DNA of 45,523 bases from Nitrospina sp. (GTDB taxonomy: Bacteria > Nitrospinota > Nitrospinia > Nitrospinales > Nitrospinaceae): NCBI GenBank assembly GCA_020430445.1, contig JAGQJZ010000004.1, forward strand, positions 1-45,523, given 5' to 3'. Of this stretch, positions 15,833 through 25,189 are shown in pieces. The position numbers and the translations under genes are program-made. The number at the start of each line of letters is the position of its first letter. The stretch's first letter is position 1. The notes beneath the pieces are model-generated. The model ran no database searches and was not told where the DNA came from. It saw only the letters and a program-made list of their open reading frames with translations.

Positions 15833-16060
15833 ATGAAAAATGTGGGAAGCACTGACCGGCTGATTCGCCTTGTTCTTGGACTTGGAATGGTATTCGGCGG
15901 GATCGCCGGTTCGGGTGGGCTCGCCTGCGTGTCCACCATCGTTGGAGTGGTGGTGACCTATTCGGGCATTTCCGGCAACTGCCCGTTTTATGCGGCGCTG
16001 GAAATCAACACCTGTTGCCCGGCTTCAGGAAATAAAAATCCGGGTCAACCGGCGTCGTAA
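15833..16060 (+). CDS. DUF2892 (YgaP-type) small membrane protein
   Basis: 75 residues. The opening MKNVGSTDRLIRLVLGLGMVFGG is the standard DUF2892 beginning, followed by two membrane hairpin segments and a Cys motif GNCPFYAALEINTCC near the C-terminus. The family includes the membrane part of the rhodanese YgaP. Many stand-alone members end with CP.Y..LG.sTC, as here, which may bind sulfur or a metal. It lies 9 bases after the dehydrogenase with a GGAGAG site between, so it ends that operon. Its last 16 bases overlap the end of the convergent hemC. Confidence 0.85.
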   Translation: MKNVGSTDRLIRLVLGLGMVFGGIAGSGGLACVSTIVGVVVTYSGISGNCPFYAALEINTCCPASGNKNPGQPAS

Positions 16061-16986
16061 ATCTCTTTCAGGATTTCACCGGCGCCCATTTCAAGAATTT
16101 CTCCGGCGAGATCGTATCCCACCCGGCCCGGGTCTTCGGTAGAACCGGAACGTTCCGCCTTGAGAATTCTCTTGCCGTCGAGGGAGCCGACCATTCCCTT
16201 GAGATGGACCGTGTCCCCTTCAAGGGTGGCGAGAGCCCCGATGGGCACCTGACATCCCCCCTCCAGCCTTCTTAAAAAAGCCCGCTCGGCTTCAACCGCC
16301 AGATTGGTCTCTTCATGGTCGAGCGGCATCAGCGCGTCCAGAATCGGCAAATCCTGCAGGCGTGTTTCAATGCCCACGGCCCCTTGCGCCACACCGGGGA
16401 GCAGGATATCCTCCGAGATGTCTTCCGTAATGAGGTGGCCGAATCCCAGCCGTTTCAATCCGGCACTGGCCAGGATGACCGCGTCGAGATTTTCCGTTTC
16501 CATCTTTTTGAGCCGGGTCTCCACATTGCCCCGCAGGGAGACCACTTCAAAGTCCGGCCGGAAAGCCAGAAGCTGGGTCGTGCGGCGCAGCGACCCCGTA
16601 CCGATCCGCGCCCCTTCCCTCAGGTCCGCCAACCGGACGCCTTCCCGCGACACCAGGGCGTCCCGTGGGTCTTCCCGTTTCAGGATCACGCCGATCCCCA
16701 GACCGGCGGGAAGCTTGACGGGGACATCCTTCATGCTGTGCACGGCGATGTCGCTGCCATACTGCAGGAGGGATTCTTCGATTTCCTTGGTGAACAACCC
16801 CTTGCCGCCGATTTTAGCCAGGGCGACGTCCTGGATTTTATCGCCGGAAGTGGTGATGCGTACAAGTTCCATGGTCAGGGCCGGATGGGTTTCTTCCAAT
16901 AACGATTTAACCCAGTTGGCCTGCCAGAGAGCCAGCGGGCTGCCCCGCGTGCCGATTTTGATTTTTTGAAGTTGTCGGGAATCCAT
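16045..16986 (-). CDS. hemC: Porphobilinogen deaminase (hydroxymethylbilane synthase)
   Basis: 313 residues from the ATG at 16986; the open frame is 88 codons longer but those codons lie inside hemA. The chosen start overlaps the hemA stop as TGATG. The enzyme condenses four porphobilinogen molecules into hydroxymethylbilane. Substrate and cofactor residues are seen in IGTRGSPLALWQA, SGDKIQD, GGKGLFTKEIE, AVHSMKDVP and IGTGSLRRTTQL, and the dipyrromethane-bearing Cys is at about residue 245 (LEGGCQVPIGA). It is the last gene of a ccsA/hemX-hemA-hemC operon. Confidence 0.96.
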   Translation of the reverse strand: MDSRQLQKIKIGTRGSPLALWQANWVKSLLEETHPALTMELVRITTSGDKIQDVALAKIGGKGLFTKEIEESLLQYGSDIAVHSMKDVPVKLPAGLGIGVILKREDPRDALVSREGVRLADLREGARIGTGSLRRTTQLLAFRPDFEVVSLRGNVETRLKKMETENLDAVILASAGLKRLGFGHLITEDISEDILLPGVAQGAVGIETRLQDLPILDALMPLDHEETNLAVEAERAFLRRLEGGCQVPIGALATLEGDTVHLKGMVGSLDGKRILKAERSGSTEDPGRVGYDLAGEILEMGAGEILKEIYDAG

Positions 16987-18260
16987 CAATCGTCCAGGTG
17001 AAATAATTCGCGTATTGCCTTGAGGTAGGTGTGCCCCTCGTTGGATTGGGTTTTCTTTTTCAGGTTGACGGTGGGTTTGTGCAGAATCTTGTTTATGATC
17101 GACTGGATCATCGTCTGGATGGCGTCGTGGTCCTCCTGGGTCAAATGCGGCAGGCGCTTGAGGGTTTTTTCCGCTTCTTCCATCGCGGCCGCCTCCGCCC
17201 GCTTGCGGATCTCCACAATGGTCGGAACCGCGTCGAGCGACACCACCCAACTGTTGAACTTTTCGACCTCGGCCTGGATGATTTCGACCGCCACTTCGGC
17301 CTCGCGTTCCCGCTCCTTGATATTGGCGTTCACAACGCCCTGCAGGTCGTCGATGTCGTAGAGATAGACGTTTTCCAGGTCGTTCACTTCGGGTTCGATA
17401 TCACGCGGAACGGCGATATCGATAAAGAACATGGGTTTGTTGCGCCGCTGGTGGATGGCCTCCTCGACCATGGCTTTTTCGATGATGAATTTCGGGGCGG
17501 CAGTCGAGCTGATGATAATGTCCGCCTTGTGCAATTCCTCGCGGAAATTTTGAAAATCCAGGGCGCAGCCGTTCAGGGTCTTGGCCAGGTTCGCCGCGCG
17601 TTCGTAGGTACGGCTGGTGATGTAAACCGTTTTGGCGCCGTAGGAAATAAGATGTTTCGCCGCCAGTTCCGCCATTTCCCCGGTTCCCACCAGCATGACG
17701 GTGTGGTGTTCCAGATCGTCGAAAATCTTGCGGGCCAGTTCGACCGCAGCGGAACTGATGGACACCGCGCTTTCGGCGATACCGGTTTCTTCGCGCACCC
17801 GTTTGGCGACGTTGAAGGCTTTTTCAAAAAGCTGGTTGAGGATCTGGCCTGTAGCCCGGAGGGAACGCGCCAGGGTGTAGGCGTCCTTGACCTGCCCCAA
17901 AATCTGCGCTTCCCCCAGTACCATGGAGTCGAGGCTGGAGGACACCTTGAATAGGTGTTCGACCGTTTCGTTGTCCTGATAGCTGTAAAAGTACGGTTCG
18001 AGCTCGTCCGTTTCCAGGTGGTGGTATTGACAGAGGAAGTCCTTGAGCCGTCGGATGCCCTGCTCCACATCATCGACACGGGCATAGAGCTCGACCCGAT
18101 TGCAGGTGGAGATGATGATGTTCTCCTGAATCTCCGGGTATTGCAGCAGGATTTCTGTGGATTCCTCGATCTTGCCCTGGGTGAAAGCCAGACGCTCCCG
18201 GATTTCGACGGGAGTCGTCTTGTGATTCACACCGACCAGGATTAAGTTTGATGCCGCCAT
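16986..18260 (-). CDS. hemA: Glutamyl-tRNA reductase
   Basis: 424 residues from the ATG at 18260. A GTG two codons earlier overlaps the preceding stop and is possible. HemA reduces glutamyl-tRNA to glutamate-1-semialdehyde, the first step of the C5 tetrapyrrole route. The active-site Cys53 lies in ISTCNRVELYA, preceded by GVNHKTTPVEIRE. The linker SSLDSMVLGEAQILGQVK and the NADPH-binding MLVGTGEMAELAAKHL are present, followed by the C-terminal dimerisation helices. The gene lies between a HemX/CcsA-like gene and hemC. Confidence 0.96.
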   Translation of the reverse strand: MAASNLILVGVNHKTTPVEIRERLAFTQGKIEESTEILLQYPEIQENIIISTCNRVELYARVDDVEQGIRRLKDFLCQYHHLETDELEPYFYSYQDNETVEHLFKVSSSLDSMVLGEAQILGQVKDAYTLARSLRATGQILNQLFEKAFNVAKRVREETGIAESAVSISSAAVELARKIFDDLEHHTVMLVGTGEMAELAAKHLISYGAKTVYITSRTYERAANLAKTLNGCALDFQNFREELHKADIIISSTAAPKFIIEKAMVEEAIHQRRNKPMFFIDIAVPRDIEPEVNDLENVYLYDIDDLQGVVNANIKEREREAEVAVEIIQAEVEKFNSWVVSLDAVPTIVEIRKRAEAAAMEEAEKTLKRLPHLTQEDHDAIQTMIQSIINKILHKPTVNLKKKTQSNEGHTYLKAIRELFHLDD

Positions 18261-18262
18261 CG

Positions 18263-19051
18263 TCACACGTGCAGAAAATAGGTCAACATGACCGTGGCAA
18301 ATCCGGCCATTGAAAACTGGGCCGCGCGCTTGCCTCTAAGGCCCACCAGTAAACGGCCGAAAAAGACCAGCCCGTAGATCAACCACCCGAGGATCAGCGG
18401 CCAGGTCTTGATCATGTCCCAACTGAAAAATGAATGCCGGGTCATTTCCATATTCCAGATCGTACCGGTGATGAACCCCAGCGTGAACAAGGGAAACCCG
18501 ATTGCAATGATCCGGTTGTTCAGCGTGTCCAGAGTCTCAAGCGAGGGCATGCGGAAAAACATCATGCCCAGTTTCTTGGATTTCACCTGCTGTTCCTGGA
18601 TCAGGTACATGCACCCCACCGCGAACGCCAGTGCCAGAGCGGCGTAACCCATTATCGAAAGCGTCCGGTGCAGAGTGAGCAACGCCTGGAACTCGGTGTC
18701 CGGAAACGGCACCACCTCCCGGGACAGAAACGCTGAATACAGAAACACCAGGAACACGACCGGCAGCACAAAAGCACCCAGGTCCCGGATATGGTACTTC
18801 CAGTTGGCGAACAGGAAGATTCCCATAAAAACCCAGGAAAAAAACACCGCCACCTCAAACGAGGTGGTGTAAGGCCCGTGCCCTGTTTCCTGAGATCGAA
18901 GGAGGATCACCAGGGTGTTGGCAATGAACCCCCCGATCACCGTTCCCATCGCCAGATTGGCAATCAGCGGCCTTCGATACACCAACTGCACAAAATAAAG
19001 CAGCGAACCCAGCAGGTAGCCGACCAATGAAATGTTATAAAAAACGATCAC
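18263..19051 (-). CDS. CcsA/HemX-type membrane protein
   Basis: 262 residues with about eight predicted membrane helices. Family features include SFEVAVFFSWVFMG, the conserved His in LHRTLSIMGYAALALAF and the C-terminal IWNMEMTRHSFFSWDMIKTWP with its His/Trp-rich loop. This family covers cytochrome c assembly protein CcsA/ResC and HemX, encoded beside hemA in many bacteria. HemX is known to influence GluTR level in Bacillus. Because it leads directly into hemA (stop and start two bases apart), the HemX-like role is favoured, but haem delivery for cytochrome c assembly is not excluded. Confidence 0.85.
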   Translation of the reverse strand: MIVFYNISLVGYLLGSLLYFVQLVYRRPLIANLAMGTVIGGFIANTLVILLRSQETGHGPYTTSFEVAVFFSWVFMGIFLFANWKYHIRDLGAFVLPVVFLVFLYSAFLSREVVPFPDTEFQALLTLHRTLSIMGYAALALAFAVGCMYLIQEQQVKSKKLGMMFFRMPSLETLDTLNNRIIAIGFPLFTLGFITGTIWNMEMTRHSFFSWDMIKTWPLILGWLIYGLVFFGRLLVGLRGKRAAQFSMAGFATVMLTYFLHV

Positions 19052-19096
19052 GAACGGTCCTTCGGGGCTCTCTCAAATGGTCTGGACAAGTTGTAC

Positions 19097-19125
19097 ATCC
19101 TACCATTTTACACTAAACCCATCAA
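19097..19125 (-). promoter_or_regulatory. Candidate promoter of the ccsA/hemX-hemA-hemC operon
   Basis: On the minus strand TTGATG (19125-19120) and TAGGAT (19102-19097) are separated by exactly 17 bases, each matching 4 of 6 consensus positions. Transcription would begin near 19090, about 40 bases before the first start codon. A 7-base inverted repeat (19113-19133) covers the -35 element. Confidence 0.42.
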
Positions 19126-19133
19126 TGGTTTAG
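19113..19133. promoter_or_regulatory. Inverted repeat over the -35 element of the haem operon
   Basis: CTAAACC (19113-19119), 7 bases, then GGTTTAG (19127-19133). The dyad overlaps the predicted -35 element and could be a repressor site. A similar dyad lies upstream of rpiB at 21482-21497. Confidence 0.35.
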
Positions 19134-19184
19134 GAGGAATTTGCCGGAAGGAAGGGTGAGCGGAAGGAACGAAACCCCGGCAGG

Positions 19185-19646
19185 TCAGGATTCCTTGTTT
19201 TTCAACAGGTCCTTGAGTTCGGACATGAATTCGTTGACGTCCTTGAATTCGCGGTACACCGAGGCAAAACGGACGTAGGCAACGCCATCGAGGTGGGCCA
19301 GTTCGCGGACGACGCTTTCGCCAACATTCATGGCCGCGATTTCCTTGATGCCGGAGTCCTGCAGGTTTTTTTCGATCCGGTCGACGATTTCCTCCATCTG
19401 TTCAAGGCTGACCTGGCGCTTCTGACAGGCCTTGCGGATGCCGTCGAGTATCTTGTTCCGGTCGAATTCCTCGCGTCGTCCGTCCTTTTTGATGACGAAC
19501 ACCTGGTTGCGCTCCAGCCGCTCGTAGGTGGTGAACCGCTCGCCGCAGGCAAGGCACTCCCGCCGCCTCCGGATCACCTCGCCATTGGTGTTCATCCGGG
19601 AGTCGATGACCTTGTTTTCAACGTTGGCACATTTGGGGCAACGCAT
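19185..19646 (-). CDS. nrdR: Transcriptional repressor NrdR
   Basis: 153 residues, the normal size. The N-terminal zinc ribbon has Cys3, Cys6, Cys31 and Cys34 (MRCPKCANVENKV; RRRRECLACGERFTTYERLE shown here in parts), and the ATP-cone fills about residues 48-138 (VIKKDGRREEFDRNKILDGI). NrdR senses dATP/ATP and represses ribonucleotide reductase genes. The gene starts one base after the glyA stop, so it is the third gene of an rpiB-glyA-nrdR operon. No nrd gene is in the window. Confidence 0.95.
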   Translation of the reverse strand: MRCPKCANVENKVIDSRMNTNGEVIRRRRECLACGERFTTYERLERNQVFVIKKDGRREEFDRNKILDGIRKACQKRQVSLEQMEEIVDRIEKNLQDSGIKEIAAMNVGESVVRELAHLDGVAYVRFASVYREFKDVNEFMSELKDLLKNKES

Positions 19647-20906
<1,260 letters not shown>

Positions 20907-20928
20907 TTTGGACCTCTCTATGGTTTTG

Positions 20929-21432
20929 TTAACAGGCGTTCTTGGATTCGATTTTATCGACTCTGCGCTGGTGCCGCCCCCCTTCAAACGGGGTGTCGAG
21001 CCAGGTGGACACAATGTCCTCGGCCAGCCCCTTGCCAATCACCCGCCCTCCGAGGATCAGGACGTTGGCGTCGTTGTGAGCCCGGCTCATTTTGGCGGTG
21101 TAAATTTCATGACACAGGGCGCCGCGGATCCGGGGAAACCGGTTGACCACCATGGACATGCCGATCCCGGTGCCACACACGAGGATGCCGATGCCCTCCG
21201 GGTCTTCGGTCAGAGCCAGGGCCAGTTTGATTCCATAATCGGGGTAATCCACCGACTGAGTGTCTTCCGGACCCAGATCTTCTATCTGCTGGCCGCTCTG
21301 GGCCAAAAAGTCCTTAACGTATTCCTTTAGGTCAAACCCCGCATGGTCTGAAGAAATATAGAGTTTTTTGTTTCTATAAAGAGCGTTTTCGGGCATTGGA
21401 GAGAAACCGGAGGACGTTTCGGCGCCGCTCAT
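20929..21432 (-). CDS. rpiB: Ribose-5-phosphate isomerase B
   Basis: 167 residues, slightly longer than usual (about 150) because of a 20-residue N-terminal extension. An internal ATG 12 codons in is an alternative start. Motifs: [13 protein letters not shown] (about residues 28-40), the substrate-phosphate and catalytic Cys86 in [11 protein letters not shown], and [15 protein letters not shown]. It interconverts ribose-5-phosphate and ribulose-5-phosphate. It heads the rpiB-glyA-nrdR operon and has an AAACCA/TGGTTT dyad about 50 bases upstream. Confidence 0.94.
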   Translation of the reverse strand: MSGAETSSGFSPMPENALYRNKKLYISSDHAGFDLKEYVKDFLAQSGQQIEDLGPEDTQSVDYPDYGIKLALALTEDPEGIGILVCGTGIGMSMVVNRFPRIRGALCHEIYTAKMSRAHNDANVLILGGRVIGKGLAEDIVSTWLDTPFEGGRHQRRVDKIESKNAC

Positions 21433-21481
21433 GAGGGCCGATCAATCAGGAAAATGTTGTCAGAAAGAAAACTTCAAACAC

Positions 21482-21497
21482 AAACCACGAATGGTTT
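21482..21497. promoter_or_regulatory. Small inverted repeat upstream of rpiB
   Basis: AAACCA (21482-21487), CGAA, TGGTTT (21492-21497), a perfect 6-base dyad. It lies 50-65 bases before the rpiB start. It shares the AAACC-(6 or 7 bases ending in AAT)-GGTTTA layout with the dyad in the haem operon promoter. Confidence 0.3.
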
Positions 21498-21658
21498 AAG
21501 GTGTAATCAAGAATGGAGAGTTGCCTTCTGGATAGTAAGAAAATCCCCGAAACTTGTCAATATAAAGCAGGGTGAGAGGACTATTTCCGGGGCAACGTTG
21601 AATTCGTCCCCCAAAGCCAATACAATCGAACTAACATTTTCAGAGGATCGTCACCCGC

Positions 21659-21934
21659 ATGTGGAAGAATATATTTCTTGAGTCTTGTGTCCTGTCCCTG
21701 CTTGTTTTTGGTGGGTTTTACATAAACGCCAATTTCATGAAGGAGCGAATCAGCGATTCCGGCGAAAAAGTCAGAATTCAGTCTTCCAAGGCTCAATCCG
21801 CGATTCACATCAGCGGCAACATCCGTATCTACGATCATGAAGAAAAAAAGGTGAAAAAGCATATCAGCGGGAACCTGTCAGAGCCCCAACCCCCTGCCGA
21901 AGGTGCCCCCCCGCTGGGCGTTTCCGCCCGATAG
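21659..21934 (+). CDS. Unknown small membrane-anchored or secreted protein
   Basis: 91 residues, not recognised. The N-terminus MWKNIFLESCVLSLLVFGGFYINANFM is a hydrophobic segment that could be a signal peptide or anchor. The rest is charged and polar (SGEKVRIQSSKAQS, IYDHEEKKVKKHISG) and ends in a Pro-rich tail. An AGAGGA-like site lies about 13 bases before the ATG, which is rather far. It is convergent with the pentapeptide-repeat gene. The start and even its reality are uncertain; the hydrophobic N-terminus is the best argument for it. Confidence 0.45.
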   Translation: MWKNIFLESCVLSLLVFGGFYINANFMKERISDSGEKVRIQSSKAQSAIHISGNIRIYDHEEKKVKKHISGNLSEPQPPAEGAPPLGVSAR

Positions 21935-21944
21935 GGTGGTTTTA

Positions 21945-22835
21945 TTATGCCCTCTCCTTCAGCACAAACTCCTTTTTCGACTTCCATTCAATTTCGATAT
22001 GATCGGGCAGCACGGTATTGGCTCCGAGTATGGCCGACTGCAACTGGGCAACAGTCAGGTTGCGCGCCTCCTTCATTTTCGCCGCTTTCAGGTTGGCGCG
22101 CGTAAAGTCGGTATCCGTGCAATCACTGTCTTCAAAGTTGGCTTTTTCCAGGTTGGCTCCCCGAAAGTTGGTCCGCACAAGTTCTGCACTGACGAAGACG
22201 GCGTTTTCCAACTGGGTGTTGGAAAAATTGGCGTCGGTCAGGTCCGCGACCGTGAAATTGGATTGGGCCAGGTTGGCGCCGGTGAAATTGGCGCCCACCA
22301 GCTCCGCTTCCGCCAGGTCCACCTGCAACAGTTTTGAATTGGTGAAGTTCGCGCCGTTCAATCTCCCGACCTTGAGGGAACTGTGGGTCAGGTTGGAACT
22401 GACACAACTGGCGTTCTCCAGGGTGATGCTGTCGAGCCGGCTTTTGGTGATGGAGGTTTTGTTCAGGTTGGTGCGGGTCATGTCCACCCCGGCAAGGTTG
22501 GCTTCGATCAGGTTGGCACCGTTGAAATCCGCCTGGTCGATTTTGGATTCGCGCAGACTGGCCTGGCTCAAATGCGCCCCCCTGAAGACCGCACCGGATA
22601 ACTGACATTCGGTCAGTTTCGCGCCCATCAGGTCCGATCCCCGGAAATCCGCCTTCTTCAGGCTGCACTCTGAAAAGTCCGCGCGCATCAGGTTGGCATC
22701 GGTCAATTTGATGCCGTCAAGGTTCATCCGGGACAAATTTTCGCCAGCCAGATCGTGTTTCAGGTTTTCTATGCGCCGTCTCAATTCCTCCGGAGGCAAA
22801 TCGGATTTTTTTATTTCCGGCAACGAATCCCTCAT
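21945..22835 (-). CDS. Pentapeptide-repeat protein
   Basis: 296 residues from the ATG at 22835, chosen for the AGAGAGG site five bases upstream; the open frame is 25 codons longer. A short charged N-terminal helix (residues 1-35, PPEELRRRIENLKHDL) precedes about 230 residues of A(D/N)LXX repeats, such as ANLMRADFSECSLKKADF and ANFTGANLAQSNFTVADL. These form a right-handed quadrilateral beta-helix. The C-terminal 45 residues are non-repeat (LTVAQLQSAILGANTVLPDHI). There is no signal peptide, so it is cytoplasmic or membrane-associated. Some family members (Qnr, MfpA) mimic DNA and protect gyrase, but most have no known role; no gyrase-specific loop can be identified here. Confidence 0.9.
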   Translation of the reverse strand: MRDSLPEIKKSDLPPEELRRRIENLKHDLAGENLSRMNLDGIKLTDANLMRADFSECSLKKADFRGSDLMGAKLTECQLSGAVFRGAHLSQASLRESKIDQADFNGANLIEANLAGVDMTRTNLNKTSITKSRLDSITLENASCVSSNLTHSSLKVGRLNGANFTNSKLLQVDLAEAELVGANFTGANLAQSNFTVADLTDANFSNTQLENAVFVSAELVRTNFRGANLEKANFEDSDCTDTDFTRANLKAAKMKEARNLTVAQLQSAILGANTVLPDHIEIEWKSKKEFVLKERA

Positions 22836-23015
22836 TGGCAACCTCTCTGCTTCTCTATGGATGATGAAACGGTCCGGGGGGCAATGAAAATTTGTTATAA
22901 TCCGGCCCAAATCGCAAAAGAGCGTATCTTATCATGAACCGGTTCCGGGACCTGGTAATTTCCTCTTTTTAACCGGCCCGCCGGCATTCCCGATTTCGAA
23001 TCGAAAGTCCTGGAC

Positions 23016-23702
23016 ATGAAAAAACCTCCGGCCATTCAAGCCGACTGGCCCCCTATCCTGCCCGGTGCGGCGTTCCTTTCTTTCGCTCTTTGCATCCGCA
23101 TTGCGATACCCCTCGCACCGGAACTCAGGCCCTGGTTCCTGGAACTGACAGCCCTTGGAGGCATGGCCGTCATTCTCCTGACCCGGCGCTCCACGAAAAA
23201 TTCGATTTTAAAGAGCCTGTTTGGCAACACGAAAAGCATCTGGAGCCTGCTCCCCGGCCTGATCCTTGGGGGCGTGGCGGTTGGCATCCCCTTGCTGGCG
23301 GATGTTTTCATTGGATGGACCGCCCTGTCGCAAGACCCCCTGTTTGCGGGAGCGGAGGGAAGGGTTCTGGACGCGGCGCCGATCGGTTCACAAACGATTC
23401 TTCACGTTTTTCTGATCGAACCGTTTCTGGGACAAATGATCGTGCTGGGAATTTGCATGGCCCCCTGGGCCCATAGAGTCAGGAGCGGATTGTTCCTGGG
23501 AATTTCGGCAGGGTTGTTCGTACTGGTTCTGTGGGATTTCAGTGCGGCCGGTCTGCTAACCGGGGCGGTTTCGGGCCTTCTTTTGCAGCGGACGGGGGCG
23601 ATTTCCTGCGGAATCGTATTTCAGGCGCTGTCGGGCTTGAGCGGGTTGCTGATGGTCTATGTTTATCCGAGAAGCATCACCTTACTGGGATTTTTGCTTT
23701 AA
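23016..23702 (+). CDS. Polytopic membrane protein, possibly a degenerate CPBP-type protein
   Basis: 228 residues with about seven predicted membrane helices and short loops. The length and helix pattern resemble CPBP (CAAX protease/bacteriocin-processing) membrane proteins. The catalytic EExxxR motif is absent, and the nearest segment is IEPFLGQM, so it would be inactive if related. No ribosome binding site stands out before the ATG. It is convergent with tatC, ending 8 bases from it. Function unknown. Confidence 0.6.
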   Translation: MKKPPAIQADWPPILPGAAFLSFALCIRIAIPLAPELRPWFLELTALGGMAVILLTRRSTKNSILKSLFGNTKSIWSLLPGLILGGVAVGIPLLADVFIGWTALSQDPLFAGAEGRVLDAAPIGSQTILHVFLIEPFLGQMIVLGICMAPWAHRVRSGLFLGISAGLFVLVLWDFSAAGLLTGAVSGLLLQRTGAISCGIVFQALSGLSGLLMVYVYPRSITLLGFLL

Positions 23703-23710
23703 GCGCTTCC

Positions 23711-24586
23711 CTACCCCGCTTTTTTATCCTGTTTTTTTATGATCTTCTTGATCTTCGCCGTTCCCGTCTTGGCCTTGGCTTTTTTCTCGGCTTCTTTTTT
23801 AGCCTTGCGCATCTCCCGTTGCAAGTGCATCTGTTTGATGGCCAGTTCCCTTTGCTTGGGATCTTCAAACAGGGCGGAAGCCACCACGCCGAACTCATAC
23901 AACCCATAAAGAGGGAAGCCCAGCATGACCTGCGTGATGATGTCCGGCGGAGTCAGCACGGATGCGAGGACAAAACAGCCCAGAAAGGCCCATTTCCGGT
24001 AAAGGCGCATCTTGACGGTATTGATCACGCCGAATTTGGTCAGAAGGACCATGATCAGCGGCGTCTGGAAAGCGAAGGCAAAAGCCAGGATCAATTTGGT
24101 CGCGAAGGAAAAGTAAAATCCGATGGTGACCTGGTACTCCCAGAAATTCGACCCGTAGGTCATCAGGAATCTCAGGGCAATGGGCATGACCAGGAAATAA
24201 CAAAACAGGCCGCCGAATACGAAAAACAGCGTCCCGAAGAACACGAACATCATGGTGATCTTCTTTTCCTTGACCTTCAATCCTGGAGAGACAAACTGCC
24301 ACAGGTGATACAGGATAAAGGGCATCGAAATGAAGAGCGAGCACATGAAGGCGACCTTCATGTTCGTGAAAAACGGTTCCGTCGGGGTGATGAAGGAAAG
24401 CTTGCCGAAGTTGGGCGGCAGGGGATCTTCCAGCCAGGCGAGCGGGATGACGATGAAATAAAAACTGATCCCAAAAAAGATCAGGACGACAATGGCGACC
24501 TGAATCAGACGGTCCTTCGCCTCTCTCAGGTGCGAGGAGATCGCCACCTTGTCTGTGAATCCCAGTTCCTTGATTCCGTAACCCAT
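23711..24586 (-). CDS. tatC: Sec-independent translocase subunit TatC
   Basis: 291 residues, about 40 longer than E. coli TatC. The N-terminal cytoplasmic motif SHLREAKDRL (consensus SHLxELRxRL) begins the twin-arginine recognition surface. Six membrane helices follow, with the periplasmic cap motif VSPGLKVKEKK and the conserved Pro in YFLVMPIALRFL. After the last helix there is a tail of roughly 60 residues, very rich in Lys and Ala (KKAKAKTGTAKIKKIIKKQ), on the cytoplasmic side. TatC binds signal peptides and recruits TatA. tatA is 17.5 kb away; such splitting is common outside enterobacteria. Confidence 0.94.
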   Translation of the reverse strand: MGYGIKELGFTDKVAISSHLREAKDRLIQVAIVVLIFFGISFYFIVIPLAWLEDPLPPNFGKLSFITPTEPFFTNMKVAFMCSLFISMPFILYHLWQFVSPGLKVKEKKITMMFVFFGTLFFVFGGLFCYFLVMPIALRFLMTYGSNFWEYQVTIGFYFSFATKLILAFAFAFQTPLIMVLLTKFGVINTVKMRLYRKWAFLGCFVLASVLTPPDIITQVMLGFPLYGLYEFGVVASALFEDPKQRELAIKQMHLQREMRKAKKEAEKKAKAKTGTAKIKKIIKKQDKKAG

Positions 24587-24901
24587 GTATTTCTCCGGTC
24601 AGGACAAAACGGCCCTGTCGCTGCAGGGACCGGCACGATCTGAGTTTTTCGGGAAAAAGAATTGACTTTTAATACATTAGGCCTGTTCCCGTGGGTTTTA
24701 TCTTACTCAATGAACCCCTTAAAAACAATCCCCAATAAAAAGAAGCCCCTGAAATACCAAACGTGTGGGTAATCGTATTGATTCACAGTGGCAAATGTTG
24801 GATAATGCAAATCAGCCGCACCTGATTCCGGCAACCGCCTGTTTCCGGAAACGCTCCGTAACCTGTTAAATTATAAGGCGAATTAGAAGGCAGGATGTCC
24901 T
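24587..24901. other. Gene-free interval between tatC and a small unknown gene
   Basis: 315 bases, AT-rich in its first half. No reading frame with a ribosome binding site is seen. It must hold the promoters of tatC (minus) and of the small-protein/tRNA-Gly/DUF507 cluster (plus), but no convincing -35/-10 pair stands out. A perfect 12-base palindrome, GTTTCCGGAAAC, lies at 24841-24852, about 50 bases before the next gene. Confidence 0.6.
24841..24852. promoter_or_regulatory. 12-base perfect palindrome
   Basis: GTTTCCGGAAAC reads the same on both strands and lies about 50 bases upstream of the small gene at 24902. It could be an operator. Chance occurrence is not excluded for a single short palindrome. 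Confidence 0.25.
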
Positions 24902-25087
24902 ATGAAAATGGACGGAGTGGAAATCACCGGCGTCAAGGTAATCAACATTATTGAGGAAAACGCAGCGGCGATCGAAAACATGGTCAACAGGGCCATCAAG
25001 GAAATCCGGGAAAAGGACCTCGTCCTGATGGATGTCCAGACCACCGCCGACAACATTTTTCTTATTTTGGGAAAACGGCACACTTGA
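24902..25087 (+). CDS. Unknown 61-residue protein
   Basis: Not recognised. The sequence is well behaved for a small globular protein: a beta-like start (KMDGVEITGVKVINIIEEN), a helix (AAAIENMVNRAIKEIREK) and a final strand (DLVLMDVQTTADNIFLILGK). AGGCAGGA precedes the ATG at a workable distance. The alternating hydrophobic pattern and the short distance (7 bases) to the tRNA-Gly gene support a real gene co-transcribed with the tRNA and DUF507 genes. No function can be proposed. Confidence 0.55.
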   Translation: MKMDGVEITGVKVINIIEENAAAIENMVNRAIKEIREKDLVLMDVQTTADNIFLILGKRHT

Positions 25088-25094
25088 ATTCCAG

Positions 25095-25170
25095 GCGGGG
25101 GTAACTCAGTTGGTAGAGTGTCAGCTTCCCAAGCTGAAGGTCGCGGGTTCGAATCCCGTCCTCCGCTCCA
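25095..25170 (+). tRNA. tRNA-Gly (anticodon CCC)
   Basis: 76 bases with an encoded CCA end. Acceptor GCGGGGG pairs with CCTCCGC (one G-T). D-arm ACTC..GAGT, anticodon arm TCAGC/GCTGA with loop TTCCCAA giving anticodon CCC, and T-arm CGGG/CCCG around TTCGAAT. It reads the GGG codon. It is embedded between two small protein genes in the same direction. Confidence 0.95.
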
Positions 25171-25189
25171 GAACTTTTTGAATTAGACG

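Noticed and set aside
16986..17250. 88-codon N-terminal extension of hemC
   Set aside because: It lies in another frame inside hemA, is rich in Gly/Arg/Pro as out-of-frame GC-rich DNA is, and the TGATG overlap gives a natural start.
21454..21681. 75-residue plus-strand frame before the small membrane protein
   Set aside because: No ribosome binding site, no hydrophobic or motif structure, and it overlaps the inverted repeat and promoter region of rpiB.
23531..24643. 370-residue plus-strand frame opposite tatC
   Set aside because: Rich in His, Gln, Arg and Asp, the signature of an antisense frame of a membrane protein; tatC on the other strand is unmistakable.
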